A DNA stretch of 64,000 nt from Oncomelania hupensis (GCA_036898135.1 CM072511.1:163199564-163263563); one strand, 5' to 3'. Positions 45,760 to 56,335 are shown, numbered from the stretch's first letter. The notes: generated by a model from the sequence alone, not told the origin. Translations and numbers: made by a program.

Positions 45760-46284
45760 GGAACAAAAGTCATCAAACACTCATAGGAATAAGCTTCAGA
45801 TTTCGGCCGTCCGCATATTGCTATCGCGTTGACCGAACAAACTTTCAGCATCCTGGCAGTAGAGCTCACTCATGTTTGATTATTTAAACTAACGTCACTT
45901 TGTCTCTGTAAACATAATGAAGCGTGGTTTATGATACAAAACGCGTACTATACGAATAACATCTTATAAATACGAAATTGATCTTTGCACGACGGAGCAA
46001 CGCCGCTTCCACAGATAAAGTAAAAACAACGTATTAGTCTACTACCTTAAGAATTCTACTTGGTAGGCTACATGAAACCAAATCCGTAGTTTGGTCGTCC
46101 GTAGTAGGCCTATACAGATAATAATATTATACTGTCTGATTACTTTAACCTAGCTTAAGAATTCTATTGCAGTGACACCTGTTCAGGCACTGTGTGATCG
46201 TCATTTTCACTGATAACAACAGAACCACAACAACAACACATCGTGTGTATGCTAGGCACCATTACTCATGTTAAATCGCCGGCT
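45760..46284. other. No gene seen
   Basis: Unassigned; ttaagaattcta recurs at 46046 and 46154. Confidence 0.35.
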
Positions 46285-46714
46285 AGGCCACCAGCTTTGA
46301 GCGGAATGTGGTTGACCTCGTCACCTGGTGCGATGACAACCATCTGGAACTCAATGTCGGCAAATCTAAAGAGATGTTGGTGGACTTTAGAAAGAATCGG
46401 ACAGATGTGGCTGCACTTCGCCTCAGAAATCAAACTGTAGACAGAGTGGAACAATACAAATACCTTGGGACCATGATTGACAACAAGCTTTCTTTCACAG
46501 CTAATGCCGAACTGATATTTAAGAAATGCGGCAGCGTATGCACATGTTGTATCAACTCCGATCTCTTCTGGTTTCGCAGAGCATACTTGAACAGTGTCAT
46601 CGTGCCTACGTGGAATCAGTTCTTACGTTTTCATTCATTTGCTGGTTTCAGTCTCTCAGTGTCAAAAGTAGGAATTCCTTGAGCCGTATTACACATATTT
46701 GTAGCAGAATCATT

Positions 46715-46747
<33 letters not shown>

Positions 46748-46849
46748 CAGACGCCTCTGTGTGAATTGTTTCAGAGGAGGGCCCTAGGCAAAGCCATCAG
46801 CATCAAGGACGATTCCACCCACCCTCTCTCTTCTTGGTTTGAATTTCTA
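46285..46849 (+). pseudogene. Non-LTR reverse-transcriptase remnant (Rex1/CR1-like), 5' part
   Basis: Two plus frames carry WCDDNHLELNVGKSKEMLVD, RVEQYKYLGTMIDNKLSFTA and, one frame over, YQLRSLLVSQSILEQCHRAYVES then ALGKAISIKDDSTHPL. This is the familiar post-catalytic region of a Rex1/CR1-like LINE RT. A frameshift near 46520 and an A29-type run at 46719-46747 break it. It continues after the RTE-like insertion at 47145. Confidence 0.75.
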
Positions 46850-47132
46850 TCCTATCCTATCCTATCCCATCCCGTAACTCGGAGGTCGTAGGGGCACCAC
46901 AGATGATCGTTTAACCAGCGTACTCCATCTTTCCCTGTCCTCAGCAACCCTGACTGTTTCGCTCAGTGTCAAACCAGTCTATTCTCGAATGTTGTCCTCC
47001 CACCTCTTTTTTGGTCTCCCTCTTCTTCTACCTCCTTGCACTGTGTCTTGCAGGATGGTCTTTGTAAGACCTGATGATCTGGTGACGTGGCCATAACATC
47101 GGAGTTTCCGTTTTTTCACCACTATGAATATT
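46850..47132 (-). mobile_element. RTE-like LINE fragment nested in another LINE, 12-bp TSD
   Basis: A 283-bp 3' end of the RTE-like family, with the tail (tcctatcctatcc) at the left. Tttgaatttcta lies at 46838-46849 and 47133-47144, a perfect 12-bp target duplication. The host LINE frame is colinear on both sides. Confidence 0.9.
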
Positions 47133-47144
47133 TTTGAATTTCTA

Positions 47145-47250
47145 CCTTCTGGGAAACGCCTCAGGAGCCTTAAGACCCGCACAGTACGTTACCGATCCAG
47201 TTTTCTCCCCTGTGCCGTGGTCTTGATCAACTCAAACCTGACGCGCTGAT
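47145..47250 (+). pseudogene. Rex1/CR1-like LINE remnant, 3' part
   Basis: accttctgggaaacgcctca onward reads LPSGKRLRSL.TRTV.YRSSFLPCAVVLIN-like sequence, continuing the reverse-transcriptase remnant at 46285-46849 after the nested insertion. Confidence 0.65.
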
Positions 47251-47556
47251 GGCTCTGCTTAGTGCTCCTTCTTCTGCTTGCTGTAACCGGCTCTATAGTG
47301 TATAAATGTGCCTGCGTTTGTGCGGGTGTGGTTTGAGAGGGGATGAGGTGGGACGGTGGGAGGAGGGTGGTGGTGGGGGAGTGGGAACCCGGAATAAGGT
47401 TAGATGTATTTTATCCGGAATAAGGTCAGATGTATTTTATCCGGAATAAGGTTAGATGTATTTTATGTATGAACCGTTTCTTAAATCAAATAACAAATGT
47501 TGTTCAAATGTTGTCTGTATCAGTGTTCCCTCCACACGAAAAAAATGAGAGTCCTT
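47251..47556. other. No gene seen; short direct repeat
   Basis: ccggaataaggttagatgta ttttat occurs three times in tandem at 47390-47465. The rest is unassigned. Confidence 0.5.
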
Positions 47557-47839
47557 GGGGTGTCGGATAGTGCAGTGGTTGGAGCACTCGCTACTGTGTC
47601 GAAAGTGAAGCACCGTCCGGTGCGGTTAGCACTTGGATGGGTGACCGCTAAGGTGTGAAGCGACAAACAACAACGCCCCCAGTTGACTCAACTGTGATTG
47701 AGTACCTACTCTCTTGAGGGTGGGGAAGGTAAAGCAGCGAGGGAGAGAGTTGGGCATCACCCTCATTACGCTGGCCCAAGATAAGTGTGATCTCCAACAT
47801 CACGCTCCCCTACGGCCACAAGGCTATGGGACTACCTTT
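47557..47839 (+). mobile_element. 5S rRNA-derived SINE, copy 2
   Basis: By eye identical over ~283 bp to 31257-31539, including the 5S-like ggttagcacttggatgggtg segment. The tail differs: (ACCTTT)n-like instead of poly-T/TAG. ccttggg lies just before it (47553-47559) and again at 47868-47875 as a candidate 7-bp duplication. Identity of two copies 16 kb apart implies recent insertion. Confidence 0.8.
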
Positions 47840-47875
47840 ACCTTTTTTTACCTTTTACCTTGGGACTCCCAGGTA

Positions 47876-48487
47876 TAAAATTTTAAGAGTCCTTGTGCAA
47901 ATTTTGAGGGTCCCCAAATCGGTGGATGAACGGGTTTTGGGCCCAGTCAACCAAGTCAGAAGTGACATGATCGTGTATGATAGAATCAAAGAATGGATTC
48001 ACGAAGATTTCTTCTGTTCAGTGAATGTATTGCTTGGAGGAAGTTTACAATGCGCGCGTATGCGATTTTTAAGGACGATAACTCCCGACACAATCTTTAA
48101 TCGTCTGCAAAGTCAGTCTCAGTTGGGTTCTGATTCTGATTATGCCGTGAATTAGTTCGCCACTCGTTGGTCGTATTTTTTACTTCAGCGATTCGAAAAA
48201 AATGTGTGCGTCAACAGGACGCACACATGCAAATTTTTCTGCGTCATTTTTCATATTTTGTGCGTAATTGACGCACTACTGTGCGTAATCGGGAACACTG
48301 CTGTATGTACAGTTTAAATTTAATTTTATTGTTTTATTGGATTGTGATATCTGTTTGTAAACCGGTTTGTGTGATGTCACTCTGTTTTAGCTGTACCATG
48401 ACAATAAGCTGTGTCTGTGATTAGATAGAAACGCCTCTTCTGTGAGATTTTGTTTTACATTCTATTACATACGTTACTATATAATTA
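47876..48487. other. No gene seen
   Basis: Unassigned DNA. The 122-codon frame at 47787-48155 starts inside the SINE and has no recognised content. Confidence 0.35.
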
Positions 48488-48489
48488 AT

Positions 48490-48490
<1 letters not shown>

Positions 48491-48533
<43 letters not shown>
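48491..48533. repeat. (GT)n microsatellite
   Basis: About 20 pure gt pairs. A similar tract is at 49363-49420. Confidence 0.9.
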
Positions 48534-48534
<1 letters not shown>

Positions 48535-48629
48535 ACGTGTATTTATGTCAAAGTGGGGACTCGACTGTGTTGATTTAGTCATAAATGGGGTCTTTTGCTA
48601 GGACCCCACTTTTTTTCAGGGCCCCACTT

Positions 48630-48870
48630 TTTCAAAGTGCTCGCAAGTGCTCTTTAAGTGCATGCAAGTGCAGTTGTAGTGCATGGAAGTGCAGTTGTAG
48701 TGCATGTGTACTTAAAGTTCACTTCGCGAAGTGCAGTTGTAGTGCATGTGCACTTAAAGTACACTTGGCCAAGTGTAGTTGTAGTGCATGTGCACTACAA
48801 CTACACCAGGTCAAGTGTAGTTGTAGTGCACATGCACTACAAGTACACTTGACCTGGTGTAGTTGTAGTG
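48630..48870. repeat. Inverted 'agtgcagttgtagtgcat' repeats
   Basis: A run of gtgcagttgtagtgcatgtg units alternating with their inverses (catgcactacaactacacc) and flanked by taaagtacacttg words. It has strong potential for hairpins. The same unit appears at 2050-2095. Confidence 0.75.
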
Positions 48871-48886
48871 CATCTTCCAGACGGGT

Positions 48887-49137
48887 AGGATAAGGAACTT
48901 TCCTCGACGATTAGGGTAAGGCAGTGCCTCGACGATTAGGGTAAGGCAGTGCCTCGACGATTAGGGTAAGGCAGTGCCTCGAAAAAGGGTTAGGGTCAGG
49001 GCTAGTTGCAGCGCTGCAACTAGCCCTGACCCTAACCCTTTTCGAGGCACTGCCTTACCCTAATCGTCGAGGCACTGCCTTACCCTAATCGTCGAGGCAC
49101 TGCCTTACCCTAATCGTCGAGGAAAGTTCCTTATCCT
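48887..49137. repeat. Near-perfect 251-bp palindrome with TTAGGG-like units
   Basis: The arms meet at gttgcagc|gctgcaac (centre 49012/49013) and are complementary over ~125 bp with one visible difference (five A against four T near the middle). Each arm holds three tandem copies of a 28-bp tcgacgattagggtaaggca gtgcc unit plus gggttagggtcagggctag. The copy at 2215-2275 is a degenerate version of the core. Confidence 0.9.
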
Positions 49138-49335
49138 AGCTGTGTTTTTGAACAAACTTGACCTACTTCGTCCCTAATAGGCGAGGAATTAGGTCAAACT
49201 TTTTGCGAAAAAGGTGCTTTTTTGAACAAACTTGACCTACTTCGTCTCTTAGGAGAGAGGAATTAGGTCAAACTTCTGGCAAAAAGGTGTCTTTTTTGAA
49301 GAAATTTGCCTCTTAGGCGGCGAATTAGGTCAAAG
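49138..49335. repeat. Tandem hairpins with gacctacttcgtc arms
   Basis: Two to three successive ~65-bp units of type ttgacctacttcgtc ... gaattaggtcaaa, each imperfectly self-complementary. They match the module at 2160-2210. Confidence 0.7.
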
Positions 49336-49362
49336 GACCCCATTTAAACATGAATACACGAA

Positions 49363-49420
<58 letters not shown>

Positions 49421-49731
49421 CATATATTATCGTATCCTACATGTTGTAGAGATTTTAAACAAATATTATACTATCTTTAATTTTTTACTTGTACTTTTAT
49501 TTTATTTTTATTTTGTTTATTTTAGTGATCAAGTGCCTGTCATAGTTCCTTGTGAAAGGTAATAAAGATTTGTTGAATTGAATTGAACTGAATGTATTAT
49601 CGACCAGGCATTGACAGACTTTCAATGACTATGAAACTGGTTGATCAACGATGAATGAGGCGCTGAACGCTATTGAAAAGTGTTAAAAGGAAACAGAATT
49701 CCTATCCATGTGCTGAAACCGTACACGAGTG
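49421..49731. other. No gene seen; LTR element flank
   Basis: AT-rich, ending in a gaattgaattgaactg word also seen at 27870. gatcaacgatgaa (49643-49655) has its exact inverse at 57887-57899 on the other side of the LTR element. Confidence 0.4.
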
Positions 49732-49736
49732 AGCAC
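49732..49736. repeat. Target-site duplication of LTR element, left
   Basis: agcac, identical to 57871-57875 and directly outside the TGTCA/TGACA LTR ends. Confidence 0.9.
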
Positions 49737-51271
49737 TGTCACGTGGGGTTTATGGGCTCTGCACAATGGAATTATGGACCCTCACGTTTATTCGGTGGGA
49801 ACTGCTAGTAGGTCACCCTATGAATTACTTTAATAAATTTATTTGTTTAGCTCGTTCTGTGTTAAGGTTGGGGTACAGAAATAGATAGAAAAATGGTAAA
49901 AGATTACTGTCACACTAGCTTTCACACGGCTATGAATCATATGTAGTCCAGCCACTTGATAACAGTTAAAATCACACATTTATTTCTTCTACTCTATACA
50001 AGATTCTCTAAGTACTAATCTACTTTAAAACGTCTCTTTCAATGCAAATAGTTCGATCGCTGATAGTCTAGGCAGCTGTTATTTCTTCCTCGGGCACTTT
50101 GCTATAAGTTTATGTAGATTTGGACTACTGTGGTCCGTTTTACAGTTTCTGAAGAGTTGGACTACTGTGGTCCTGTTATGATCAGTTTAAGTGCACTTCT
50201 GGGGGTACACTTAACTTTCTTATGGTGCGGTCGAAGTCCTTCTGTGAGGTAGCTTCTGGTACACCTTTGTAGTTGTGTAGTTGGGTTCCCTTGCCACGCT
50301 GTGGGGTCTGACAGGGTGTCTTTCAAGGCAGCTCTTTCCGTCTTGTGCGGTAGAGTCTCCTGATCCAACTAGTCGTTTCTGTGGAGTGGGGTGCACAGGA
50401 TAGCTCGGGATAGCTCGGGATAGCTCGCCTGCTCGTCTGTAATATAAGAGACGAAATTCTGCACAACCCTGAATAATCGGTTTGTGCAGAGCGTCTCACT
50501 GAAAGCCAAGTAGCCCTCAGTGATAGCTCCACATCTCTATACATAAGCGACGAACATTCTGCTACTTCCGGGTTCCACTGGAATCTCACTCTAAATTCCT
50601 ATACATACATAAATATCAATCGTGTCTAACTATACACATACAGAATTAATAATAATATAAACATTCCGTGGTACAACCACTGGTCTGCAAACATACATAT
50701 AAGTTAAACAACAGTGGTTCCGTACGGGATACAACATGGCGGCGCAACCGGTCGTGTTTCACCTCGTGGTAGGCTCTTCCACGTGGTCCCGCAAATTCGG
50801 ATTAACAATTCACATTTATGCATAGCAAATTCCACAAACATAATTTCAACAATAATATAAATATATCACGATGAAACAGAAGGGTGTTCATTTACCTGTT
50901 TGACAAGTTCAGGCCCGTGATGACTTGAGAGAATTCTAAGATTTCAAAGTCCTGCTTCCTGGTCTATGAGTGTAGAGATTTCTCTAGCTGTGGAGATGTT
51001 GACTCTACCTCGTCTCACACACGACTGATTCAAACTGTGCTAAGATCTGACACAGTCAAACTGCTCTACCCACTGAGCCTGCTTCTGATTGGTTAAAACG
51101 GTCCGATTCAAAGCTCAAGTGCTGACTCACTGCGATGTGGGTGGCTCGCTCGCCGTGTGTGGTCTGCTGTGTAATTTAATTGCTGCTGTGTTATAGTCTA
51201 ACTTCTAAAGTTACAAGTACTACACATGGCTAAATAGTAATAAGCAGAGTTAAACTAGCCAATTCATGACA
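49737..51271 (-). repeat. LTR (3' LTR of the minus-strand element)
   Basis: 1,535 bp with ends tgtca ... tgaca (a 5-bp inverted repeat). Read by eye against 56336-57870 it shows no difference. On the minus strand, AATAAA signals lie near its downstream end (plus-strand tttatt near 49785, 49840 and 49978). It also holds three tandem tagctcggga units (50400-50427). Short ORFs here recur unchanged in the other LTR and are not genes. Confidence 0.95.
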
Positions 51272-51438
51272 GGCTCCCTCAACTGAAAAAAGGCGATGAC
51301 TACTGGATTCGACCTTTTTCTACTACAGAGCCTAGTTTAACACTGCACTATCCTAGGGTCCTATTTACACACTAGTTAAGTTGCTCTACCTGAGCTGCAA
51401 TGCTGTGCCAGGTAGCTATGGACACTAGTGACAGGGTA

Positions 51439-54400
51439 TTACTGGGCGGGGACGAATTCTGGTGCTGTGGCCCTTAGTTGTGTTGGGTGGGCGACAGCTG
51501 CTGTGTCCTCCACGAGATGGCGACTGAGGTAGTCGGCTCCGTGGTTCTCTTTGCCGGGGATGTACTCGATTTGGAATGAGTATGCTTGAAGGGTGAGTGC
51601 CCATCTCATCAGGCGAGAGTTCAAAGACTTGGAGGCTGCCAGGAACGATAGTGGTTGGTGGTCCACCTGAACTGTGAAGTGGGTCCCATACAGGTATAGT
51701 TGGAACTTCTGTATGGCCCAGACTAGTCCAAGACATTCTTTCTCCGACGTGGCGTAGTGGGTCTCGGCGGGTCTCAATTTTCTGCTGGCGTAGGCGACAG
51801 GGAATAGCGTCTCTGCATTCTTGGGGTCGCGCTGTAGCAGTACTGCTCCGAGGCCTAAGTCGCTTGCGTCGGTGCGAAGAACGAATGGCTGAGTCAAATC
51901 GGGTAGGTGGAGTACTGGCGCCGATGTCATTCTGTCCTTGAGTGTTTGGAATGCTGTCTCGCATTCCGCTGTCCATACGACTTTGTCCGGGGCGATTTTC
52001 CGGGATCCATTTGTAAGTGGTACGGCGATGCTGTTGTAGTTGGGGATGAACTTCTGGTAGAAGCCGCAGAGTCCTAGAAACGACTGTACTTCCTTTTTGG
52101 TCTTGGGCCTAGGAGCGTCGAGTAGGCGTTTCACTGTCTTTTCTACCGGTCGCAGGCTTCCTTGACTGATGGTGTGTCCCAGAAATTCTAGTTCTGTGAA
52201 TCCAATCTGACATTTGGTGGGTCTTGCCGTCAATCCCGTGTCTCTGAGGCGGGCGAGTAGTTGTTGTAGGAGCGTGACATGTTCCTCCCACGTAGGTGTT
52301 GCGATGAGGATGTCGTCCATAAACGAATGTAGGTGCTCGCTGCTCAGGGGTGCCAGGAGTTTTCGCATCATGGCGCTGAAGATGCTGGGTGCGTTGTGGA
52401 GTCCGAATGGAAGCACATTGAACTCGAAGTGTCCTTCCATAGTGCTAAACGCTAGGTACTTTCGGACTTGCGGTTGCACTGGTATCTGGTAGTATCCTTT
52501 GCTGAGGTCGATGCGTGAGAAGTACTTTGCTCGCTGTAGCTTGGCAAATAGGTCTGTCTGGTCCGGGAGTGGCTCTGGCTGGAACTGCGTTACCGCATTC
52601 AGGAGTCTGAAGTCGATGCACAGTCGATGCTCTCCGTTGGGTTTTCGCAACAATACCGTGCCTGCGCTGTAGGGTGAGGTAGACTCTGAGATGATTCCGG
52701 CTGCCAGTAAGGTGTCTATCTCTTCCTTGATGGCTCGCTGCTGCGACAGTGGCATCGGGTAGAGCTTCTGGCGGACGGGTGTTGGGTCGGTCACCGTTAA
52801 GGTTACTTCGACGAGGTCTGTCCTCCCTGGTCGGTCTGTGAGCACAGTCTGATGTTGTCGGATGACCTGTCGTACTTGCTGTTGCTGTTTAGCGGCTAGG
52901 TCTCCGTTGAGTATCACGTCTTTGTAGGTTTCTTTGGAGTGCAGGGGATACTCTACTGCATTGGTCTCCATGCTTTCTCCTTCTTCCGCGATGGCGATGG
53001 CTAACAAGTTGTGAGTGCTGGGGGTCGCTGGTCTGTCCGTATACTTCTTGAGGAGATTGATGTGGTGGTATCGGGCTCTCCCGTTCACCTCTACTTGGTA
53101 GAATGTCTTGGATTTCTTGGCAGTCACCCGGTACGGTCCTCTCCACGCGATGTCCAGCTTGTTGGTTCCACTTGGAAGTAAGAGTAGCACTTGATCGCCG
53201 ACTTGCAGTTCTCTGTCCTTCGCGTGGCGGTTGTAGTACTTCGCCTGACGGGCTCTTGCCTTCTTCAGTGCTTCACCAGCTTTCTTCCACGTTGCTTTGA
53301 GGGTTTCCTGCAGGTCTGCGACGTACTTGGTGGCACCTCTTGGTGTGTCGTCTATCTTGGCTTCCGTCCAACTTCTGCGTAGGGCTTCTAGCGGTCCTGC
53401 TAGCGGTCTGCCGAATAGCAATGTTGACGGGGTGTAGCCTGTGGCTGCATGGGGCGTTTCTCTGTATGCGAACAGTGCCGCATTCACGTAGGTGTCCCAC
53501 GCTTCTGGATTGTCGTCTGCGACTTTCCTGAGTATGGTGAGAAGGGTTCCATTCAGTCTTTCTACTTGTCCGTTGCTGGCGGGGTGATATGGTGGTGTGC
53601 GAATGTGATGAACTTGTATCAACTCGAACACGTCTTGCATCAGGCGGCCGGTGAACTGAGATCCGTTGTCCGTTCTAATGCTGTCCGGGAATCCGACTCT
53701 GGTAAAGATGGCGATGAGTGCATCTGCGATCTTCTTGGTGTCGATCGCTGGCAACGGGACTGCTTCGCACCACATCGTACATGCGTCGACGAGTGTGAGT
53801 AGAAATCTGTTCCTCTTCTTGGTCATGGGCAGTGGTCCGACTATGTCTACTGAGACTTGCTGGAATGGTACGCCGACTACTACTGATGGTCCTAAGGTAA
53901 CTGGTACGGTGTGATGTCGCGGGGAATATCGTTGACATTGGTGACAAGATTTCACGTAGCGCTTGACATCCTCCGTGATTCCTGGCCAATAGTAGTGTGC
54001 GCTGATTCTCTGCACTGTGGCTCCAATTCCCATGTGTCCGCTGAGTGGCATGCTGTGGCCTAATTCTAGTACTTGGGCTCGAAGGGTGGCTGGTAGTACT
54101 AGTTGGGTGTGATCTCCATCTCCTTGTCGATGTAGAACTCCCTCTTCCATGTAGAAGTCTCCCTTGTGCGGGGGTGTGTGCGCCTTGGGTAGCTTCTGGA
54201 AGCACTTCGCTATCGAGGTGTCTTCTTTCTGTGCTGTTTTGATCTCTTCGAGTCCTGGGTTTGGAGCGAACTCGGGCTGGGGTGGTTGGGTTTTAGCTTG
54301 GGCCCTGGTTTGCACTGCAGCTATCTCTACAGTTTTAGGGGGCGTGCCTAAGAACACATACCTACAACCTAGCACTAGATCATACAGGGGTTTCTGTAAA

Positions 54401-55968
54401 ACAGCTGCTTGGATTCGTCCTGTGACGTACCTACTCTCTACTTCGATCCATGCTATTGGGCAAGTAGTCGTCGGTTTCGTCAAGTCTGCTCCTTGTAAGT
54501 CGACTGTCTTGTCTGTCAAGTCCGCGCGCGATACAAGAGATTCGCTAACTATCGCGTCGTATGATAGACCTGTGTCATACAGACAGTTCGCTTCTTTTCC
54601 GTTGACCTTGACCGTGTCTGTCACCGATGGGTGATCTCCGATCGTGTGTGGCTTGTTACCGCTACTTTGAGTTAGAACTCTGTGCGCTGGCCGGCTTTCG
54701 CGCTCTTCCCTACGTTGTGCGGCCAACTTGAAACATTCTGCGGTGGAGTGATTGTTTCTGTTGCAGAACGAACAATACCGTCTTTGTTCTGCGGGACCTC
54801 TTTTCCCGAATTCCGTGTTGGGTCCTTTATTTTGCCCAGGTCTGGGGTTATTCGGCTTATTCGCGGTGCGCTCTTCCCGGGTAGGGCTTCGTTTCTGTGC
54901 CTCTTTCCCGTTAGGCTTTAGGTCTCGCCTGAAGCTCTTGGCTTCTCCGTGTGCGGCCACGTACCTATCTGCGACCTTGACCAGATCTTCTAGTCTTTCC
55001 GCGCCCTGCTCTACTGAGAATGTCCTCAGCTCGGGGGTCATGGTTTCCCGTAGCTGTTCCCATACTAACAGTTCTGTCAGTCCATCATACGTCTTAGCCG
55101 TGGCTGACTGGCTAATCCACTTATCCAGCATTGTGGACAACCGATCCGCGAACTGCGCATAGCTCTCTCCTTTCACTCTCCGATTGGTGCGGAACTTTTG
55201 CCGGTAGCATTCTCCTGTCAGTTCGAATCCCGTTAGGAGTGCCTCTTTTACTTTGTGATAGTCAGTCACTCTGTCAGTCGGTAGCTTACTGTAGATGTCA
55301 TAAGCCTTTCCTCTAAGTCCTTGACTAAGCTTGAAAGACCAATGAGTGGGATCTAGTTTATACTCTGTTGCTAGACGCTCAAACCTAGTCAGATAGAGAT
55401 CTAGACCTTCTTCTCTCTCATTGAATGTTCCCAGTGGAAATGACATTCCTTGTACAGGGTTGGATGCTACCTCTAGCTGATCTGAGTGGGGAGGGGTTGA
55501 GGAAGAACTTGAAGCTCCTGATCCCAATCTTCTTAGCTCTAACTCATGCTGTCTTTCTTTTTCCTTTTCTTCCCTCTCTTTTTCTTTTTCTGCCCGCTCA
55601 TACTCCCATTTCCTAACTTCTGCTTCTCTCTCTGCTGCTAATGCTGCCTTCTTCTGTTCTCCTTCTAATTCTAATTTCTTCTGCTCTGCTTCTAATTTCT
55701 TCTGCTCTGCTTCTAATTTCTTCTGCTCTGCTTCTAATTCTAATTTCCTCGTTTCTCTCTCTGCCTCTAATTTCTTCTGCTCTGCTTCTAGTTCTGCTTT
55801 TCTCTGTTCTGCTTCGAGTTTCTTCGCCTCTCTCTCTGCTGCTCTCTCTGCCTTAGCTTCCTGTTTCTCTACCTCTGCATTGATATACGCAATTAGGTCT
55901 GCCCCTGCTAAGTGTAAAGCTTCTCCTAGTTCCTTGAAGCGCAATCTCAAGGCCACTGGGTCCGACAT
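51439..55968 (-). CDS. Gag-pol polyprotein, order gag-PR-INT-RT-RNase H
   Basis: 1,509 codons from ATG at 55968, without stop or shift (an in-frame TTG lies 6 bp upstream). Residue numbers are approximate. 30-150: charged coiled coil with an 8-residue KLEAEQKK repeat. 165-345: capsid-like gag (LDLYLTRFERLATEYKL). 399-412: zinc knuckle CSFCNRNNHSTAEC. 463-540: protease with LYDTG (Asp-Thr-Gly). 638-680: H2C2 zinc site. 700-850: integrase core with VDIVGPLP, RTDNGSQF and NGQVERLNG (Asp, Asp, Glu). ~942-975: GPY/F-like module (WRGPYRVT). 1055-1270: reverse transcriptase with RIDLSKGYYQIP and FMDDILIA. 1360-1475: RNase H with RTDASDLGLGAVL, EKECLGLVWA and VDHQPL. The protein should assemble, mature, copy and integrate the element. 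No separate envelope ORF and no gag/pol frameshift; gag and pol are one frame. Confidence 0.95.
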   Translation of the reverse strand: MSDPVALRLRFKELGEALHLAGADLIAYINAEVEKQEAKAERAAEREAKKLEAEQRKAELEAEQKKLEAERETRKLELEAEQKKLEAEQKKLEAEQKKLELEGEQKKAALAAEREAEVRKWEYERAEKEKEREEKEKERQHELELRRLGSGASSSSSTPPHSDQLEVASNPVQGMSFPLGTFNEREEGLDLYLTRFERLATEYKLDPTHWSFKLSQGLRGKAYDIYSKLPTDRVTDYHKVKEALLTGFELTGECYRQKFRTNRRVKGESYAQFADRLSTMLDKWISQSATAKTYDGLTELLVWEQLRETMTPELRTFSVEQGAERLEDLVKVADRYVAAHGEAKSFRRDLKPNGKEAQKRSPTREERTANKPNNPRPGQNKGPNTEFGKRGPAEQRRYCSFCNRNNHSTAECFKLAAQRREERESRPAHRVLTQSSGNKPHTIGDHPSVTDTVKVNGKEANCLYDTGLSYDAIVSESLVSRADLTDKTVDLQGADLTKPTTTCPIAWIEVESRYVTGRIQAAVLQKPLYDLVLGCRYVFLGTPPKTVEIAAVQTRAQAKTQPPQPEFAPNPGLEEIKTAQKEDTSIAKCFQKLPKAHTPPHKGDFYMEEGVLHRQGDGDHTQLVLPATLRAQVLELGHSMPLSGHMGIGATVQRISAHYYWPGITEDVKRYVKSCHQCQRYSPRHHTVPVTLGPSVVVGVPFQQVSVDIVGPLPMTKKRNRFLLTLVDACTMWCEAVPLPAIDTKKIADALIAIFTRVGFPDSIRTDNGSQFTGRLMQDVFELIQVHHIRTPPYHPASNGQVERLNGTLLTILRKVADDNPEAWDTYVNAALFAYRETPHAATGYTPSTLLFGRPLAGPLEALRRSWTEAKIDDTPRGATKYVADLQETLKATWKKAGEALKKARARQAKYYNRHAKDRELQVGDQVLLLLPSGTNKLDIAWRGPYRVTAKKSKTFYQVEVNGRARYHHINLLKKYTDRPATPSTHNLLAIAIAEEGESMETNAVEYPLHSKETYKDVILNGDLAAKQQQQVRQVIRQHQTVLTDRPGRTDLVEVTLTVTDPTPVRQKLYPMPLSQQRAIKEEIDTLLAAGIISESTSPYSAGTVLLRKPNGEHRLCIDFRLLNAVTQFQPEPLPDQTDLFAKLQRAKYFSRIDLSKGYYQIPVQPQVRKYLAFSTMEGHFEFNVLPFGLHNAPSIFSAMMRKLLAPLSSEHLHSFMDDILIATPTWEEHVTLLQQLLARLRDTGLTARPTKCQIGFTELEFLGHTISQGSLRPVEKTVKRLLDAPRPKTKKEVQSFLGLCGFYQKFIPNYNSIAVPLTNGSRKIAPDKVVWTAECETAFQTLKDRMTSAPVLHLPDLTQPFVLRTDASDLGLGAVLLQRDPKNAETLFPVAYASRKLRPAETHYATSEKECLGLVWAIQKFQLYLYGTHFTVQVDHQPLSFLAASKSLNSRLMRWALTLQAYSFQIEYIPGKENHGADYLSRHLVEDTAAVAHPTQLRATAPEFVPAQ

Positions 55969-56310
55969 TGCCAAACGTGTCTATGAACAACCTCTGAATC
56001 ACGTGGAATACCAAAACACTAGCAATATTGCAAGTCAATAACAACAATGCAAAGACCATAAAATTCGTAATCAATAATAGAATAAAACAAAAGTCAAATG
56101 GCATACAACAGTTACTTAAGCAAAACCTGCAAAAGAACAATGCAACATACAGGCACAAAAATATTTGAAGCAAAAAAAGTTTTTAACTAAAGAATAGTGC
56201 ACCCAAACTGATTAGTCCTTGTTACCACTATTCTAAGTTATTCTACTTCTACTGTTATCTAATTTTATTGTACTTAGATCCGGTTATACCCAATTCCTAT
56301 TATACACAGA

Positions 56311-56328
56311 TCCTAGCTAGGCTCGCCA
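56311..56328 (-). other. Candidate primer-binding site
   Basis: On the element's sense strand the sequence begins TGGCGAGCCTAGC, 7 bases after the 5' LTR. Complementarity to a tRNA 3' end (…CGCCA) is expected for LTR elements. I cannot assign the tRNA species. Confidence 0.6.
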
Positions 56329-56335
56329 ATTAAAG

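Noticed and set aside
48585..48893. Cys/Ser-rich 102-codon frame
   Set aside because: A translation of the agtgcagttgtagtgcat inverted repeats.
50162..50589. Small genes encoded in the LTRs (68 and 88 codons), duplicated at 56761-57188
   Set aside because: They are identical only because the LTRs are; no recognisable domain. Accessory-protein function is not excluded but unsupported.
53191..54634. Plus-strand frames opposite the gag-pol ORF
   Set aside because: Shadows of the strong minus-strand coding sequence; none has recognisable motifs.
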